Part shown: positions 53,201 to 60,955 of the stretch, in pieces | Layout of the letters: each line of letters begins with the position of its first letter | Position numbering within the stretch: position 1 is the stretch's first letter | Assembly: GCF_026162425.1 (NCBI RefSeq) | Contig: NZ_JAOBQJ010000001.1 | Span: 248,001-312,000, forward strand | DNA: 64,000 bases | Direction: 5' to 3' | Origin: Flexivirga meconopsidis | GTDB lineage: Bacteria > Actinomycetota > Actinomycetes > Actinomycetales > Dermatophilaceae | Translations under genes and position numbers: made by a program | The notes under the pieces: generated by a model | The model's database searches: none | Told to the model about the DNA's origin: nothing | What the model saw: only the letters and a program-made list of their open reading frames with translations

Positions 53201-53300
53201 CAGCCCGAGCTATCAGGCGACGGTTGCCGAGGTCTGGTTCGTCGACGAGGACGCCGCCAAGAAGGCCGGGTTCAAGCACTGGGATCACCGCAAGCGCTGA
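50256..53300 (+). CDS. arfC: Expanded ArfC-like protein with four sunset-type domains
   Basis: This 1014-residue protein begins with MGWLFKQEWLW and one membrane helix (ILISLILGFLITWFLVV). It then has long Ala/Gly/Thr/Ser-rich linkers carrying four homologous modules of about 70 residues at about 387-457, 629-700, 790-861 and 943-1014. Each module has the shape DP...G.GAASP, IKGN.DSMLFHT.DSP.Y..T, EVWF.DE..A..AGF..WD. This is the sunset domain seen in actinobacterial ArfC variants; mycobacterial ArfC has about 175 residues and one such region. The last module ends at the C-terminus. The first 380 residues alternate Lys/Asp-rich and Ala-rich stretches. It is anchored in the membrane and probably spans the wall. 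Confidence 0.85.
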   Translation: MGWLFKQEWLWILISLILGFLITWFLVVRKVSREVEVRERRGASGGLRGKTAAAGAAAAGGAAAVGAGAASLAGKRNKDRDNDRDKADVEGRRVDADKPQADVDKPKADAGRPGVSGKAAGAAAAGTAAVGAGAAAVAGKRKKDDDAEPDLRKRDADAKVTDTTKPAQPQTTTPVAGSADGPADRAADKAPEASASGAGAKKPDPALARKDDDGLSTGEKVGLAGAAAGAAGVAGAAAAHRHEDKQNPKTDVEKSDVGKVGGPGAGTTTGTAGTAKAADPKTGASGDLHDAPTTAIPAVGGTTGSSTTTGTTGSTGTTGTAGTTGSTGTAGTTGAPAGADQGTGAAGTVAAGGAAAGAGAVAGYAVGKKSADQKDGAKAGSATDGTDPMTSRFGAGAASPTADGSAPAGYSIKGNADSMLFHTPDSPRYDATKPEVWFKDEASATAAGFAHWDRSKRGGGASGGAAGGSGSAAPSGAGASAATGTTGTSEAPGTSTDAGAGAGAGAGSGAAGSATGAGSTTAGSGSTPGSAGGSTGAAAAGAAGGAAAAGGAAFVAGKASGSGAGTTDAATAGDSATGASGAAGAAAPVAGSSSATGSAPSSSTTGAGTTGAADTAGGAGAGSAAAGGDPLTAKYGKGAASPKADGAAPDSSYTVKGNQDSGLYHDQTSPSYKQTRAEVWFVDVSAAEAAGFKAWNHKQKAAGSAAGGATADKGGVDSTASGATGAPTAGSPTAGAPAAGTQTSGSSTTGSAAPLAGAAGAGAAGVAGAGAAAASGKDSGATGTSSSVSDPMAQRYGLGAASPKDGGEAPSGSYTVKGNADSMLFHTEDSPYYKATRAEVWFTDEKAATAAGFKRWDHNRRPSKSGDEFDKTPPSDKASSGTSTGTAGATGAAAAGAAGAGAAGAGATGAAGLTGAASAGSADAKSVAGQGGTTSAAADSTPDPIQEQFGDGAASPREDGSAPSDKYKIKGNADSMLFHTSDSPSYQATVAEVWFVDEDAAKKAGFKHWDHRKR

Positions 53301-53328
53301 TCCCGCGCGAACTCGTCGCTCATCGCAA

Positions 53329-53364
53329 GGAGCCCGCATCCCCGGCCCCGGGGGTGCGGGCTCC
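53329..53364 (+). terminator. Terminator after the arf-like operon
   Basis: GGAGCCCGCATCCCC (53329-53343) pairs with GGGGTGCGGGCTCC (53351-53364) with one bulged base. It lies 28 bases after the stop and is followed by GTGTTG rather than a long T-run. Confidence 0.75.
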
Positions 53365-53451
53365 GTGTTGCCGAGCGCACTTCGGGCCGGGAGCCTCGCC
53401 ATACCGCGGCGACTGACGTCCGCTCGTAGGTAGCAGTGTTTCAATGGCCCG

Positions 53452-54264
53452 GTGTCGGCGGTGATCGCTTCGTTGCGCAGCTTGTGGCGCGGCCCGCTCG
53501 ACGTGCCGCCGAGCAAGCTGACACCGCGCACCCTCAACACCGAAACGGTGCTGGTGCTGCTGCTCAGCCTCGGTGCATCGGCGATTTACTCGATCCTGTC
53601 GATCATCAAGCGCCTTGAGTCGACGACCGCGCTCAATCAGCAGACGTCGACCCTCAACACCACTCAGTCCACCAACGCCTGGCTGGACCTGGCGTATCAG
53701 GTGGTCGACATCGGTCTCGGTGTCGTGCCGGCGTTGTTGGCGCTCTACCTGCTCGGGCTCCAAATCCCTTCTCCGGCGCGCTATCTCGGCATCGACGGCC
53801 GTATGCCGGGGCGCGATCTGCTGCTCGGCGCCGGTTTGGCGGCGCTCATCGGCATACCGGGCCTGGTGTTGTATGTCGTGGCTCGCGATCTGGGGTTCAA
53901 CACCACAGTCGTCGCGACCGACCTCGGTGAATACTGGTGGACTGCACCGGTGCTCATCCTCTCGGCGTGCCAGAACGCGATCGTCGAGGAAGTCGTGATG
54001 GTCGGCTACCTCTTCACTCGCTGGACTCAGGCGCGCTGGAAGTTGCCGCTGATCATCGTGGTGTCCGCGGTGATCCGGGGCAGTTATCACCTCTACCAGG
54101 GGTTCGGCGGATTCGTCGGCAACATCGTGATGGGTCTGATCCTCGGGACGGTCTACCTGCGCACCCGCCGGGTGCTCCCGCTGATCATCACGCATGCGTT
54201 GCTGGATATCGTCGCATTCGTGGGCTATGCACTGTTGCACGATCATGTCGGCTGGTTGTCGTGA
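53452..54264 (+). CDS. CPBP (CAAX/Abi-type) membrane protein
   Basis: This 270-residue protein has about seven membrane helices and the CPBP fold motifs: AIVEEVVMVGYLFTRW (the paired Glu), SAVIRGSYHLYQGFGGFVGN (His) and LIITHALLDIVAFVG (His/Asp). The Arg of the EExxxR motif is Val, so intramembrane protease activity is uncertain. It starts at GTG 53452 and its stop overlaps the following ABC ATPase start as GTGA, which ties it to that transporter. Confidence 0.85.
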   Translation: MSAVIASLRSLWRGPLDVPPSKLTPRTLNTETVLVLLLSLGASAIYSILSIIKRLESTTALNQQTSTLNTTQSTNAWLDLAYQVVDIGLGVVPALLALYLLGLQIPSPARYLGIDGRMPGRDLLLGAGLAALIGIPGLVLYVVARDLGFNTTVVATDLGEYWWTAPVLILSACQNAIVEEVVMVGYLFTRWTQARWKLPLIIVVSAVIRGSYHLYQGFGGFVGNIVMGLILGTVYLRTRRVLPLIITHALLDIVAFVGYALLHDHVGWLS

Positions 54265-54911
54265 AAGCCCCTGCCTTTCAACAGGTCTCGGCCGACGATG
54301 TGACCTGCCGGCGCGGCGAGGTCACCATGCTGCCGCCCACGTCGCTGACCGTCGCGCCGGCGGAGAACGTCGTGATCACCGGCGAGAACGGCAGCGGCAA
54401 GACGACCTTCCTGCGGGTGCTGACCGGCAACCTGAAACCCACCGGCGGCACGATCACCCTCGACGGGCAGCCGATCGACGAGCGCGACGCGGGCACCCGA
54501 CGTGTCATCGCGCCGCTCATCGGCCCGGTCGCCGGCTATCGGGACCTGACGGTGGCCGACCATCTGATCCTGATCGATCAGACCTGGGGCGGCGACCGGG
54601 ATGGTGCCGGCGAGCGCATTGCGGCCGTGCTCGAACGGCTCGACATCATGCGCTTCGGCAACCGCTTCCTGGCCGAACTCTCCTCCGGGCAGCGCCAACT
54701 CGTGGAGTTGTCCATGGTGCTGCTGCGGCCGTCTGCACTGCTCGTGCTGGACGAGCCCGAGCAGCGTCTTGATGAGGGGCGCCGCAGCATGCTCGGCGAG
54801 GTGCTCCGGGAGCGTGTCGCCGCCGGAAGTTCGGTCGTCTGGGCCTGTCACGACCGGACGCTCGCGGAGGCGACCGCAACCCGGACCGTGCACTTCCCGG
54901 GCGCACGCTGA
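54261..54911 (+). CDS. ABC transporter ATP-binding protein
   Basis: This 216-residue ABC ATPase has Walker A ITGENGSGKTTFLRVL, signature SSGQRQLVELSMVLL and Walker B LLVLDEPEQRLD, with a His switch ACHDRTLA. It is short, close to the minimal domain. GTG 54261 overlaps the upstream stop and its own stop overlaps the next start, so three genes form one unit. The following membrane protein is the likely permease. Confidence 0.88.
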   Translation: MKAPAFQQVSADDVTCRRGEVTMLPPTSLTVAPAENVVITGENGSGKTTFLRVLTGNLKPTGGTITLDGQPIDERDAGTRRVIAPLIGPVAGYRDLTVADHLILIDQTWGGDRDGAGERIAAVLERLDIMRFGNRFLAELSSGQRQLVELSMVLLRPSALLVLDEPEQRLDEGRRSMLGEVLRERVAAGSSVVWACHDRTLAEATATRTVHFPGAR

Positions 54912-56248
54912 TGACGTCCCGGGTCGGCTCCGCCGAAGAACGCGAACGGCTCTCGGACGCCTACGAATTGCGCTTCCGTGGCGAGGGTGGCCCGATGTCG
55001 GCGCCGCTCTTCGGCGCCTATCTTGCCGGCCTGCTCGGCATCGTCTACGGGTCGGTGCTGGCGCACTACGTTTTCGACCAGTGGCCGGCGATCGCCGGCT
55101 GGATCGAGGACCGGCCGTTCGCGTCGATCGGCATCGTCATCGCGCTGATCCTGGTCGGCTCGGCGGTCGCCTTCCGGGTGGGACGAACCCGCGGGCCGGT
55201 GCTGCCCGAGCCCGGCCACCTCGAGTTCGTCGTCGCAACCGACCTGCCGCGTCGCCTGACCCTGCGCGACGCTTGGCGCGGATCGCAACTGGTCGTGCTC
55301 ACCACCTGCGTGTGTCTCGGGGTCGCGGTGCCCGCCGGGCTCGCGCTGAGCGGTGGGCCCGGGTGGTCGCTCGCGGCCGGCGTGCTGCTCGGCGCAGTCG
55401 GCGGCGCTGTCATCGTGCAGGCATGGCTGCGCGGCCAAGCCTGCGGCCACGTGCCGAGCCTGCTCGCCCCGGCGGGGTCGCTGGTTGCGGCACTGCCCGG
55501 CTCGCTGCTCCTGCGACAGTCGCTGCTGTCCGAGGCGGTCACGTCGTCGCTGATGATCGCCGACACCCGACGTGCTCGCGCTCAGGCATTCCCGATCGCG
55601 TTGCGGCGCAAGCCGGCTCGCATCCCGACAGCTGGGCGGTGGGTCACGGTCGTGCTGGCTGACCTCACTGGTCTGTTGCGCAGCGGCTGGTCGGTCGCGG
55701 CCTGGCTGATCGCGGAGCTGGCGGCACTCGTCGTGCTCGGCACGCGCGTCGTCCTTAATGCCGACTCACCCCTCGTCCTGCCGGTGCTCCTGCTGCTGGC
55801 GCACCTGGCCGCCACGGGCTTGACGCGCGGCCTGCAGCACCACGCCGGCTCGGTGGGCGAACCCGCGCTGCTCGGACTGCCGTGGCAGCAGGAGGTCGTG
55901 CTGCACCTGGCGCCGTTGGCCGTGCTGCAGTGCTGCGCAGTGACCGTGGCCGGTTTGGTGACCGGTGTCGGCGCGATCGCGCCGGCCTACGGCGTGGGGG
56001 TGGCGGCCGCGCTCGCCGGCAGCGGGCTGCTCTACGCCCACAAGGAGCCGCTCACCGGCGGCCTGATGTTGACCGGTCCCGGCCGCGGTGCGGGTGCACT
56101 GTGGGCGATGCACCCGGCGATCCTGGCGCTCGCCGCCGGCTTCGGGATGACCCTCGGCGCCAGCACGGCCGTCGTCGTCGGTCTGTTGTTGCTGGCGATC
56201 GGATATGCCCGTGCCGCAGCACGATTCGCGCCTGCTACAGCCCAGTGA
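54911..56248 (+). CDS. Multi-helix membrane protein, probable ABC permease
   Basis: This 445-residue protein has about ten hydrophobic segments (for example LFGAYLAGLLGIVYGSVLAH, FASIGIVIALILVGSAVAF, LLALPVLLL-like LVLPVLLLLAHLAATGL). It resembles DUF6297-type proteins found beside ABC ATPases in actinobacteria, which are treated as exporter permeases. ATG 54911 overlaps the ATPase stop by one base (TGATG). The substrate is unknown; the CPBP protein two genes upstream could process a peptide cargo. Confidence 0.7.
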   Translation: MTSRVGSAEERERLSDAYELRFRGEGGPMSAPLFGAYLAGLLGIVYGSVLAHYVFDQWPAIAGWIEDRPFASIGIVIALILVGSAVAFRVGRTRGPVLPEPGHLEFVVATDLPRRLTLRDAWRGSQLVVLTTCVCLGVAVPAGLALSGGPGWSLAAGVLLGAVGGAVIVQAWLRGQACGHVPSLLAPAGSLVAALPGSLLLRQSLLSEAVTSSLMIADTRRARAQAFPIALRRKPARIPTAGRWVTVVLADLTGLLRSGWSVAAWLIAELAALVVLGTRVVLNADSPLVLPVLLLLAHLAATGLTRGLQHHAGSVGEPALLGLPWQQEVVLHLAPLAVLQCCAVTVAGLVTGVGAIAPAYGVGVAAALAGSGLLYAHKEPLTGGLMLTGPGRGAGALWAMHPAILALAAGFGMTLGASTAVVVGLLLLAIGYARAAARFAPATAQ

Positions 56249-56251
56249 CGG

Positions 56252-57418
56252 TCAATCGACAACGCGCAGTGCGACGGGTCGCACCCCCGGATCGGGCAGA
56301 CGAAGCGGTGCGTCGCCCGGGCTGATCCGGCCGAGCACCCGCGCGTGGTCGGCGCCGGTGAGCGTGCCTGAGGCGCCGGCCAGAACGCCCGGGATCCCGT
56401 GCCAGGTCAGGTATCCGATCAGGCCCATCAGATAACCCTCCTTGGCATCGACCGGCAGCCCGAACCGGTCGCTGGTCAGCAGCCCGGTGGTGCCGAGGTG
56501 GTGTTGCAGCCGCGCCGTCAGGATCGGATTGTGCACTCCACCGCCGGACGCGTAGACCTCGCGCACGCCGTGCGGTCTGAGCGCTTCGGCGACGGTGATC
56601 GCAGTGAGTTCGGTGAGCGTTGCGACCAGGTCGGGCAAGGACAGCCCGGTGCCGCTCGGGACGTAGTCGCCCGAAAAAAGCTCGCGTCCAGTCGATTTGG
56701 GCGGTGGGAGTCGGTAGTAGGGCTCGGACAGCAGGTGCGTCAACAGGCGCCGGTCGACCTTGCCGGATGCGGCCAGGCGGCCGCTCTCGTCATACAACTG
56801 CTTGCCGCCGGTGGCTGCCGCGATCGTCGCGTCGATCAGGCAGTTGGCCGGCCCGGTGTCGAACGCGAGCGGCCCGTCGCTGAGGGTCACGTTGGCGATG
56901 CCACCGAGGTTGAGCAGCGCCCGAGGTATGACGGGGGTCATCCCGTGCAGCAGCAACACGTCGAGGGTGCCGGCGAGTGGCGCCCCCTGGCCGCCGGCTG
57001 CGATGTCCCGACTGCGCACATCGCTGACCACAGGCAGGCCGGTGCGCTCGACGATGGCCGCGGGTTGACCGAGCTGGAGCCCGCCTTGAGATCGGCCGTC
57101 GGCGACCCAGTGAAAGACGGTCTGCCCGTGACTGACGACGAAATCCGCTGCACCGCCGGCGAATTCGTCGATCGCCCGAGACACTGCAGCGGCGATCTCC
57201 CGGCCGGTCAGCACGTCGAGCCTGCATATCTGCTCGACCGTGGTGGTTGCGGGCGGCAGTAGTTCGAGCAGGTCCCGGCGGACCTGCGCCGACCAGCTGA
57301 ACGTGCGGGCGCCCAGCGCGCGCAAGGTCAGCCGGCCATCGGCCGCGCCGCCGAATTCGCCTACCGCAACGTCGATCCCGTCGATCGAGGTGCCGGAGAT
57401 GCAGCCCGCGACGATCAC
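56252..57418 (-). CDS. anmK: Anhydro-N-acetylmuramic acid kinase
   Basis: AnmK phosphorylates and opens 1,6-anhydro-MurNAc to MurNAc-6-phosphate for peptidoglycan recycling. The 388-residue protein has the ATP-binding opening GCISGTSIDGIDVAV, DFVVSHGQTVFHW, GGIANVTLSDGPLAFDTGPA and the catalytic VASGGGVHN-like VYASGGGVHNP. Length fits the family (about 370-390). The start is GTG 57418 overlapping the upstream stop (GTGA). With murQ 2 kb away it forms a MurNAc recycling set: the MurNAc-6-P made here is the murQ substrate. Confidence 0.96.
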   Translation of the reverse strand: MIVAGCISGTSIDGIDVAVGEFGGAADGRLTLRALGARTFSWSAQVRRDLLELLPPATTTVEQICRLDVLTGREIAAAVSRAIDEFAGGAADFVVSHGQTVFHWVADGRSQGGLQLGQPAAIVERTGLPVVSDVRSRDIAAGGQGAPLAGTLDVLLLHGMTPVIPRALLNLGGIANVTLSDGPLAFDTGPANCLIDATIAAATGGKQLYDESGRLAASGKVDRRLLTHLLSEPYYRLPPPKSTGRELFSGDYVPSGTGLSLPDLVATLTELTAITVAEALRPHGVREVYASGGGVHNPILTARLQHHLGTTGLLTSDRFGLPVDAKEGYLMGLIGYLTWHGIPGVLAGASGTLTGADHARVLGRISPGDAPLRLPDPGVRPVALRVVD

Positions 57419-58344
57419 GAGGCGACCCGGTCCGGGCGGCGCACGACGTGAGCTTCGTGTGGCGTCGTGGGGTCGATCGCGAGTCGCGCGGCGCCGGCGA
57501 GTGTGTCGCCCGCGGGGTCGACAAGTCGCAGTCTCGGGTCGAGCGAGGTTGCGGCGGAAAGGATTTGGCGCAAGAAGTCAGGGCCGATGGTGGTGAGCCG
57601 GCCGCGGATCACGCACGGCACCTCCTCCAGGTCCAGTGTCACCGACGCGTCGGCAAGTGTGCGGCCCAGCAACGCGGCCGCCGACCGGACCACGTGGTAG
57701 GCCTCGGGGTTGCCCGCCGTTGCCGCGGCAGCGATATCGCGTGCGAAGTCCACGCGCTGGGTCGTCACGTGCGGACCTTCGTCGGTCGCCAGCCCTTCCC
57801 ACGCCTCCCCGAATCGCGCGTGTGCGGCGTCGGCGAGTGCGCCGCCGTGCGTCATGGCAAGCAGCAAGCCTTGCCGGCCCATCCAGTGCGCACTGCCGAG
57901 ATCGCCGGTCTCCGGACCGCGCCCGTCGCGCAGCTTGAGTGCGCCGGTCGCGTCGATCCCGACCCCGATCGCGCCGGCGCCTGCGACGAGCAGCGCGCCC
58001 GGACGGCCGGCGAGTGCTCCGGCATGGGCGGCGACGGCCGACTCGGCAACGACCACCTGGGCACGGTCACCGGTCACCTCGCGGATGCGGCGGGCGGTCT
58101 GCGCGGGCTCCAGCGGTGGCGCTGCGGCAACCGCCAGCACGTCGCTTCGGCCGACCCGGTCGTTGTGCATGGCGTCCGACACCACGCGCGATGCAGCGAC
58201 ATACGACGCGGCGCCGCGGCCGTCGAGATCGGGCGTGTCAGGGACAGGTTGCAGCGCCTGCGGACTGGGTCGCGACCGAGGCACCTGGAAGGCCCGACCG
58301 ACGGTCTCCATCGGCCGGACCTCGACGGCGAGAACCCGAATCAC
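57415..58344 (-). CDS. N-acetylglucosamine-kinase-like protein (BadF/BadG fold) with altered N-terminus
   Basis: This protein of about 309 residues has an ASKHA fold. A central GALLVAGAGAIGVGID loop matches the second phosphate-binding motif of NagK-like kinases, and GDLGSAHWMGRQGLLLAM the sugar/dimer region. The N-terminal first motif (usually LAVDGGGTKT) reads LAVEVRPMET here, lacking the DGG, so ATP hydrolysis may be lost or changed. GTG 58344 or 58350 is the likely start. It is coupled to anmK and divergent from the RpiR gene, consistent with amino-sugar recycling. Confidence 0.78.
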   Translation of the reverse strand: MIRVLAVEVRPMETVGRAFQVPRSRPSPQALQPVPDTPDLDGRGAASYVAASRVVSDAMHNDRVGRSDVLAVAAAPPLEPAQTARRIREVTGDRAQVVVAESAVAAHAGALAGRPGALLVAGAGAIGVGIDATGALKLRDGRGPETGDLGSAHWMGRQGLLLAMTHGGALADAAHARFGEAWEGLATDEGPHVTTQRVDFARDIAAAATAGNPEAYHVVRSAAALLGRTLADASVTLDLEEVPCVIRGRLTTIGPDFLRQILSAATSLDPRLRLVDPAGDTLAGAARLAIDPTTPHEAHVVRRPDRVAS

Positions 58345-58477
58345 GCGCACAGAGTATGTGAATCGTTTCCGGCTCGTGCCGCGATAGTGTTGGTTGCTTT
58401 TCATACGATGGTTAGAGTGACGCCGTTGACATGGAATCGGTCGACATCTGTCCCCGCACAGCCGAGGGAGGCCAGTG

Positions 58478-59422
58478 ATGGATGACCAATCCCGCGAACT
58501 ACCGTCCGCAGATCCGACACGCGACGTGCTGGTCCGGATGCGTGCCGCGTTGCCGTCGTTGCAGCCCGCCGAGCACCGCGTCGCCGAGGTGGTGTTGCGC
58601 GACCCGGCGGCCGCGGCTCAACTGTCGATCACCGACCTGGCCGAGAGCGCGTCGACGTCCGTCGCCACCGTTGCGCGCTTCAGCCACAGTGTCGGTTTCG
58701 GCGGATATCCGCAGTTGCGGCTCGCGCTGGCCGGAGCCGCCGCCCGGGAGTCGGCCCTCGGAGGGCCACGGCGCCAACCGCCCGCCGACCTCGACGAGGC
58801 GGCCACGACCGAGGACATCGTCGCCACGATCGTGCACCACGAGGTGCGGGCCTTGCAGGAGACCGCCGAACACCTCGACCTGGCGGCGTTGGACGCCGCG
58901 ATCGAGGCAGTCGCCGGTGCGGCGCGGGTGGACGTCTTCGGCATCGGCGCGAGCGGCATGGTCGCCGACGACCTGCAGTACAAACTGCACCGGATCGGAC
59001 GAATCTCCTTTGCCTGGACCGAGTTCCATGCCGCGATCACGGCTGCGGTGCTGCTCGGGGATAAGGACGTCGCCATCGGCATCTCACACTCGGGCAGCAC
59101 CACCGATGTGGTCGAAACTCTCGCTGCCGCCAAGGAATCCGGAGCGACGACCATCGCACTGACCAACTTCGCGAATTCCCCGATCGTGGAGCACGCGGAC
59201 ATCGTGCTGACCACGGCAGCCCGCGAGACGACCTTCCGGTCGGGGGCGCTGGCCAGTCGCACCGCACAGCTGGCGATGGTCGATTTCCTCTTCGTCGGGG
59301 TCGCTCGCACTGCGCTGGACGTCGCGACCGAGGCCCTCGCCCGGACCCACCAGGCCGTGAGCGTACGACGACCGCCGCAGCGCGTCCGAAAAGGGCGCAA
59401 TGCCAAGGAAACTCGCTCGTGA
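58478..59422 (+). CDS. RpiR/MurR family regulator
   Basis: This 314-residue protein has an N-terminal HTH_6 domain (about 30-85; EHRVAEVVLRDP, LAESASTSVATVARFSHSVG) and a C-terminal SIS sugar-phosphate-binding domain (about 125-265; VDVFGIGASGMVADDLQYKL, IGISHSGSTTDVVETLAAAK). It resembles MurR, which senses MurNAc-6-phosphate. ATG 58478 lies six bases after GAGGGAGG; GTG 58475 is possible. It overlaps murQ (GTGA) and is divergent from the kinase operon, so it probably regulates both. Confidence 0.92.
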   Translation: MDDQSRELPSADPTRDVLVRMRAALPSLQPAEHRVAEVVLRDPAAAAQLSITDLAESASTSVATVARFSHSVGFGGYPQLRLALAGAAARESALGGPRRQPPADLDEAATTEDIVATIVHHEVRALQETAEHLDLAALDAAIEAVAGAARVDVFGIGASGMVADDLQYKLHRIGRISFAWTEFHAAITAAVLLGDKDVAIGISHSGSTTDVVETLAAAKESGATTIALTNFANSPIVEHADIVLTTAARETTFRSGALASRTAQLAMVDFLFVGVARTALDVATEALARTHQAVSVRRPPQRVRKGRNAKETRS

Positions 59423-60309
59423 AGCTAGGCGATCTCGACACCGAGACGCGCAATCCGCGCAGCTCCGGGCTGGACCTGATGAGCACCCATCAAGTGCTGG
59501 AGCTGATGAACGACGAGGACCAGACGGTCGCGTCCGCCGTGCGCAGCATGCTCCCTGAGATCGCGAAGGCGGTTGAGCTGATTGCCGATTCGCTGCGAGC
59601 AGGAGGCCGCTTGATCTACCTCGGCGCCGGGACCAGCGGCCGGCTCGGCCTGCTCGACGCGGTCGAGTGCCCGCCGACCTTCGACACCGATCCAGGCCAG
59701 GTGACCGCGTTGCTCGCCGGCGGCGACGGTGCCTTCATCCAGGCGGTTGAGGGTGCCGAGGACGACACCGACGCGGCAGCACGCGATCTCGAGCGGCTCG
59801 ACGTCGGGGACCGGGACACCGTGGTGGGGCTCGCGGCGAGCGGCCGCACGCCATACGTCGTGGCGGGGCTGCGCCGCGCGCGCGAGCTGGGTGCGCACAC
59901 TGTTGCGGTGGCATGCAATCCGGGATCCGCGATCGGCCGGGAGGCCCGCGTCGCCATCGAGGTGCCGACCGGCGCCGAGGTGCTGACCGGCTCAACCCGC
60001 CTGAAGGCCGGGACCGCGCAGAAGATGGTCTGCAACATGCTGTCGACCGCGGCGATGGTGCGCATCGGCAAGACCTACGGCAACCTCATGGTCGACATGC
60101 GGCCGACCAACGCCAAGCTGGTCGACCGGGCCGGCCGGATCGTCGCGGCGGCCGCCGAGGTCGATGCCGAGACTGCGGCCCGGACGCTTGACGAGGCAGG
60201 CGGCCGCACCAAGGTCGCGATCGTGATGCTGCTGGCCGGGGTCGATGCGGAGCAGGCCGACGAGCTGCTGCTTCGCGGTGGCGGGAGCGTGTCTTCCGCC
60301 ATACATTGA
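59419..60309 (+). CDS. murQ: N-acetylmuramic acid 6-phosphate etherase MurQ
   Basis: MurQ cleaves the lactyl ether of MurNAc-6-phosphate to give GlcNAc-6-phosphate and lactate. The 296-residue protein has the SIS-fold signature LIYLGAGTSGRLGLLDAVEC, PPTFDTDPGQVTALLAGGDG, the catalytic AVEGAEDDTDAAARDLERLD, and TRLKAGTAQKMVCNMLSTAA. Length is as expected (about 300). It starts at GTG 59419 overlapping the RpiR stop, completing the recycling route begun by AnmK. Confidence 0.97.
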   Translation: MKLGDLDTETRNPRSSGLDLMSTHQVLELMNDEDQTVASAVRSMLPEIAKAVELIADSLRAGGRLIYLGAGTSGRLGLLDAVECPPTFDTDPGQVTALLAGGDGAFIQAVEGAEDDTDAAARDLERLDVGDRDTVVGLAASGRTPYVVAGLRRARELGAHTVAVACNPGSAIGREARVAIEVPTGAEVLTGSTRLKAGTAQKMVCNMLSTAAMVRIGKTYGNLMVDMRPTNAKLVDRAGRIVAAAAEVDAETAARTLDEAGGRTKVAIVMLLAGVDAEQADELLLRGGGSVSSAIH

Positions 60310-60316
60310 AAGCTGT

Positions 60317-60889
60317 ATGACGCGAATGTTTGCGGCGGTGCTCCCGCCAGAGCCGGTCAAGGAAGAGCTCGCCGAGTTTCTGCAGCCGCGCTCCGAGCAC
60401 CCATGGATCGATCCCGAGCAGTGGCACATCACGCTGGCCTTCCTGGCACGGGTCAACGACGCCCGGCTCGACGAGCTCCTCGACGGTCTGCGTGCCGCCG
60501 GACGTCGGCGATCGCCGGTGACGTTGCGGCTGCACGGAGCCGGGGCTTTCCCGGATCCGGTGCAGGCCAAGGTGCTCTGGCTGGACATCGCCGCCTCGAG
60601 TGCCGATCTGGACGAGCTGCATCGGTTGGCAACCAATGTGCGCAGGGCCGCCGCGCACTCCGGAGCCCCGCCGGACGGCAAGGATTTTCGACCGCACCTG
60701 ACCGTCAGCCGGCTGAAACGTGCCGGCCAGCAACTCGATTGGCTGGACGTCCTCAGCACGTATGACGGGAGCCCTTGGCAGGCAACGGATTTCGCGTTGA
60801 TCGAGTCTCACCTGGGCGAGGGCCCACGAGGCCGGCCGCGCTACGAGATCGTCGAGCGCATCCCCCTGCTGGACGACCGGGTGCACTGA
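60317..60889 (+). CDS. thpR: RNA 2',3'-cyclic phosphodiesterase ThpR
   Basis: This 190-residue protein is of the 2H phosphoesterase (LigT/ThpR) family. The two catalytic HxTx motifs are seen as WHITLAFLAR (about 39) and RPHLTVSRLK (about 130). Such enzymes open 2',3'-cyclic phosphates or ligate tRNA halves in vitro; the cellular role is not settled. ATG 60317 sits in a GTATGACG sequence, 8 bases after murQ. Confidence 0.92.
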   Translation: MTRMFAAVLPPEPVKEELAEFLQPRSEHPWIDPEQWHITLAFLARVNDARLDELLDGLRAAGRRRSPVTLRLHGAGAFPDPVQAKVLWLDIAASSADLDELHRLATNVRRAAAHSGAPPDGKDFRPHLTVSRLKRAGQQLDWLDVLSTYDGSPWQATDFALIESHLGEGPRGRPRYEIVERIPLLDDRVH

Positions 60890-60955
60890 CCCGCGCGTAA
60901 CCGACTTCGCGCAAGGCCCTCCCGCTGCGCCGTGATCCCGCTTACAGTTGCGGCC

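Noticed and set aside
50225-53540. Several long reverse frames opposite the expanded arfC-like gene
   Set aside because: They arise from the Ala/Gly/Thr codon repeats; only the forward frame has a membrane helix and four conserved modules.
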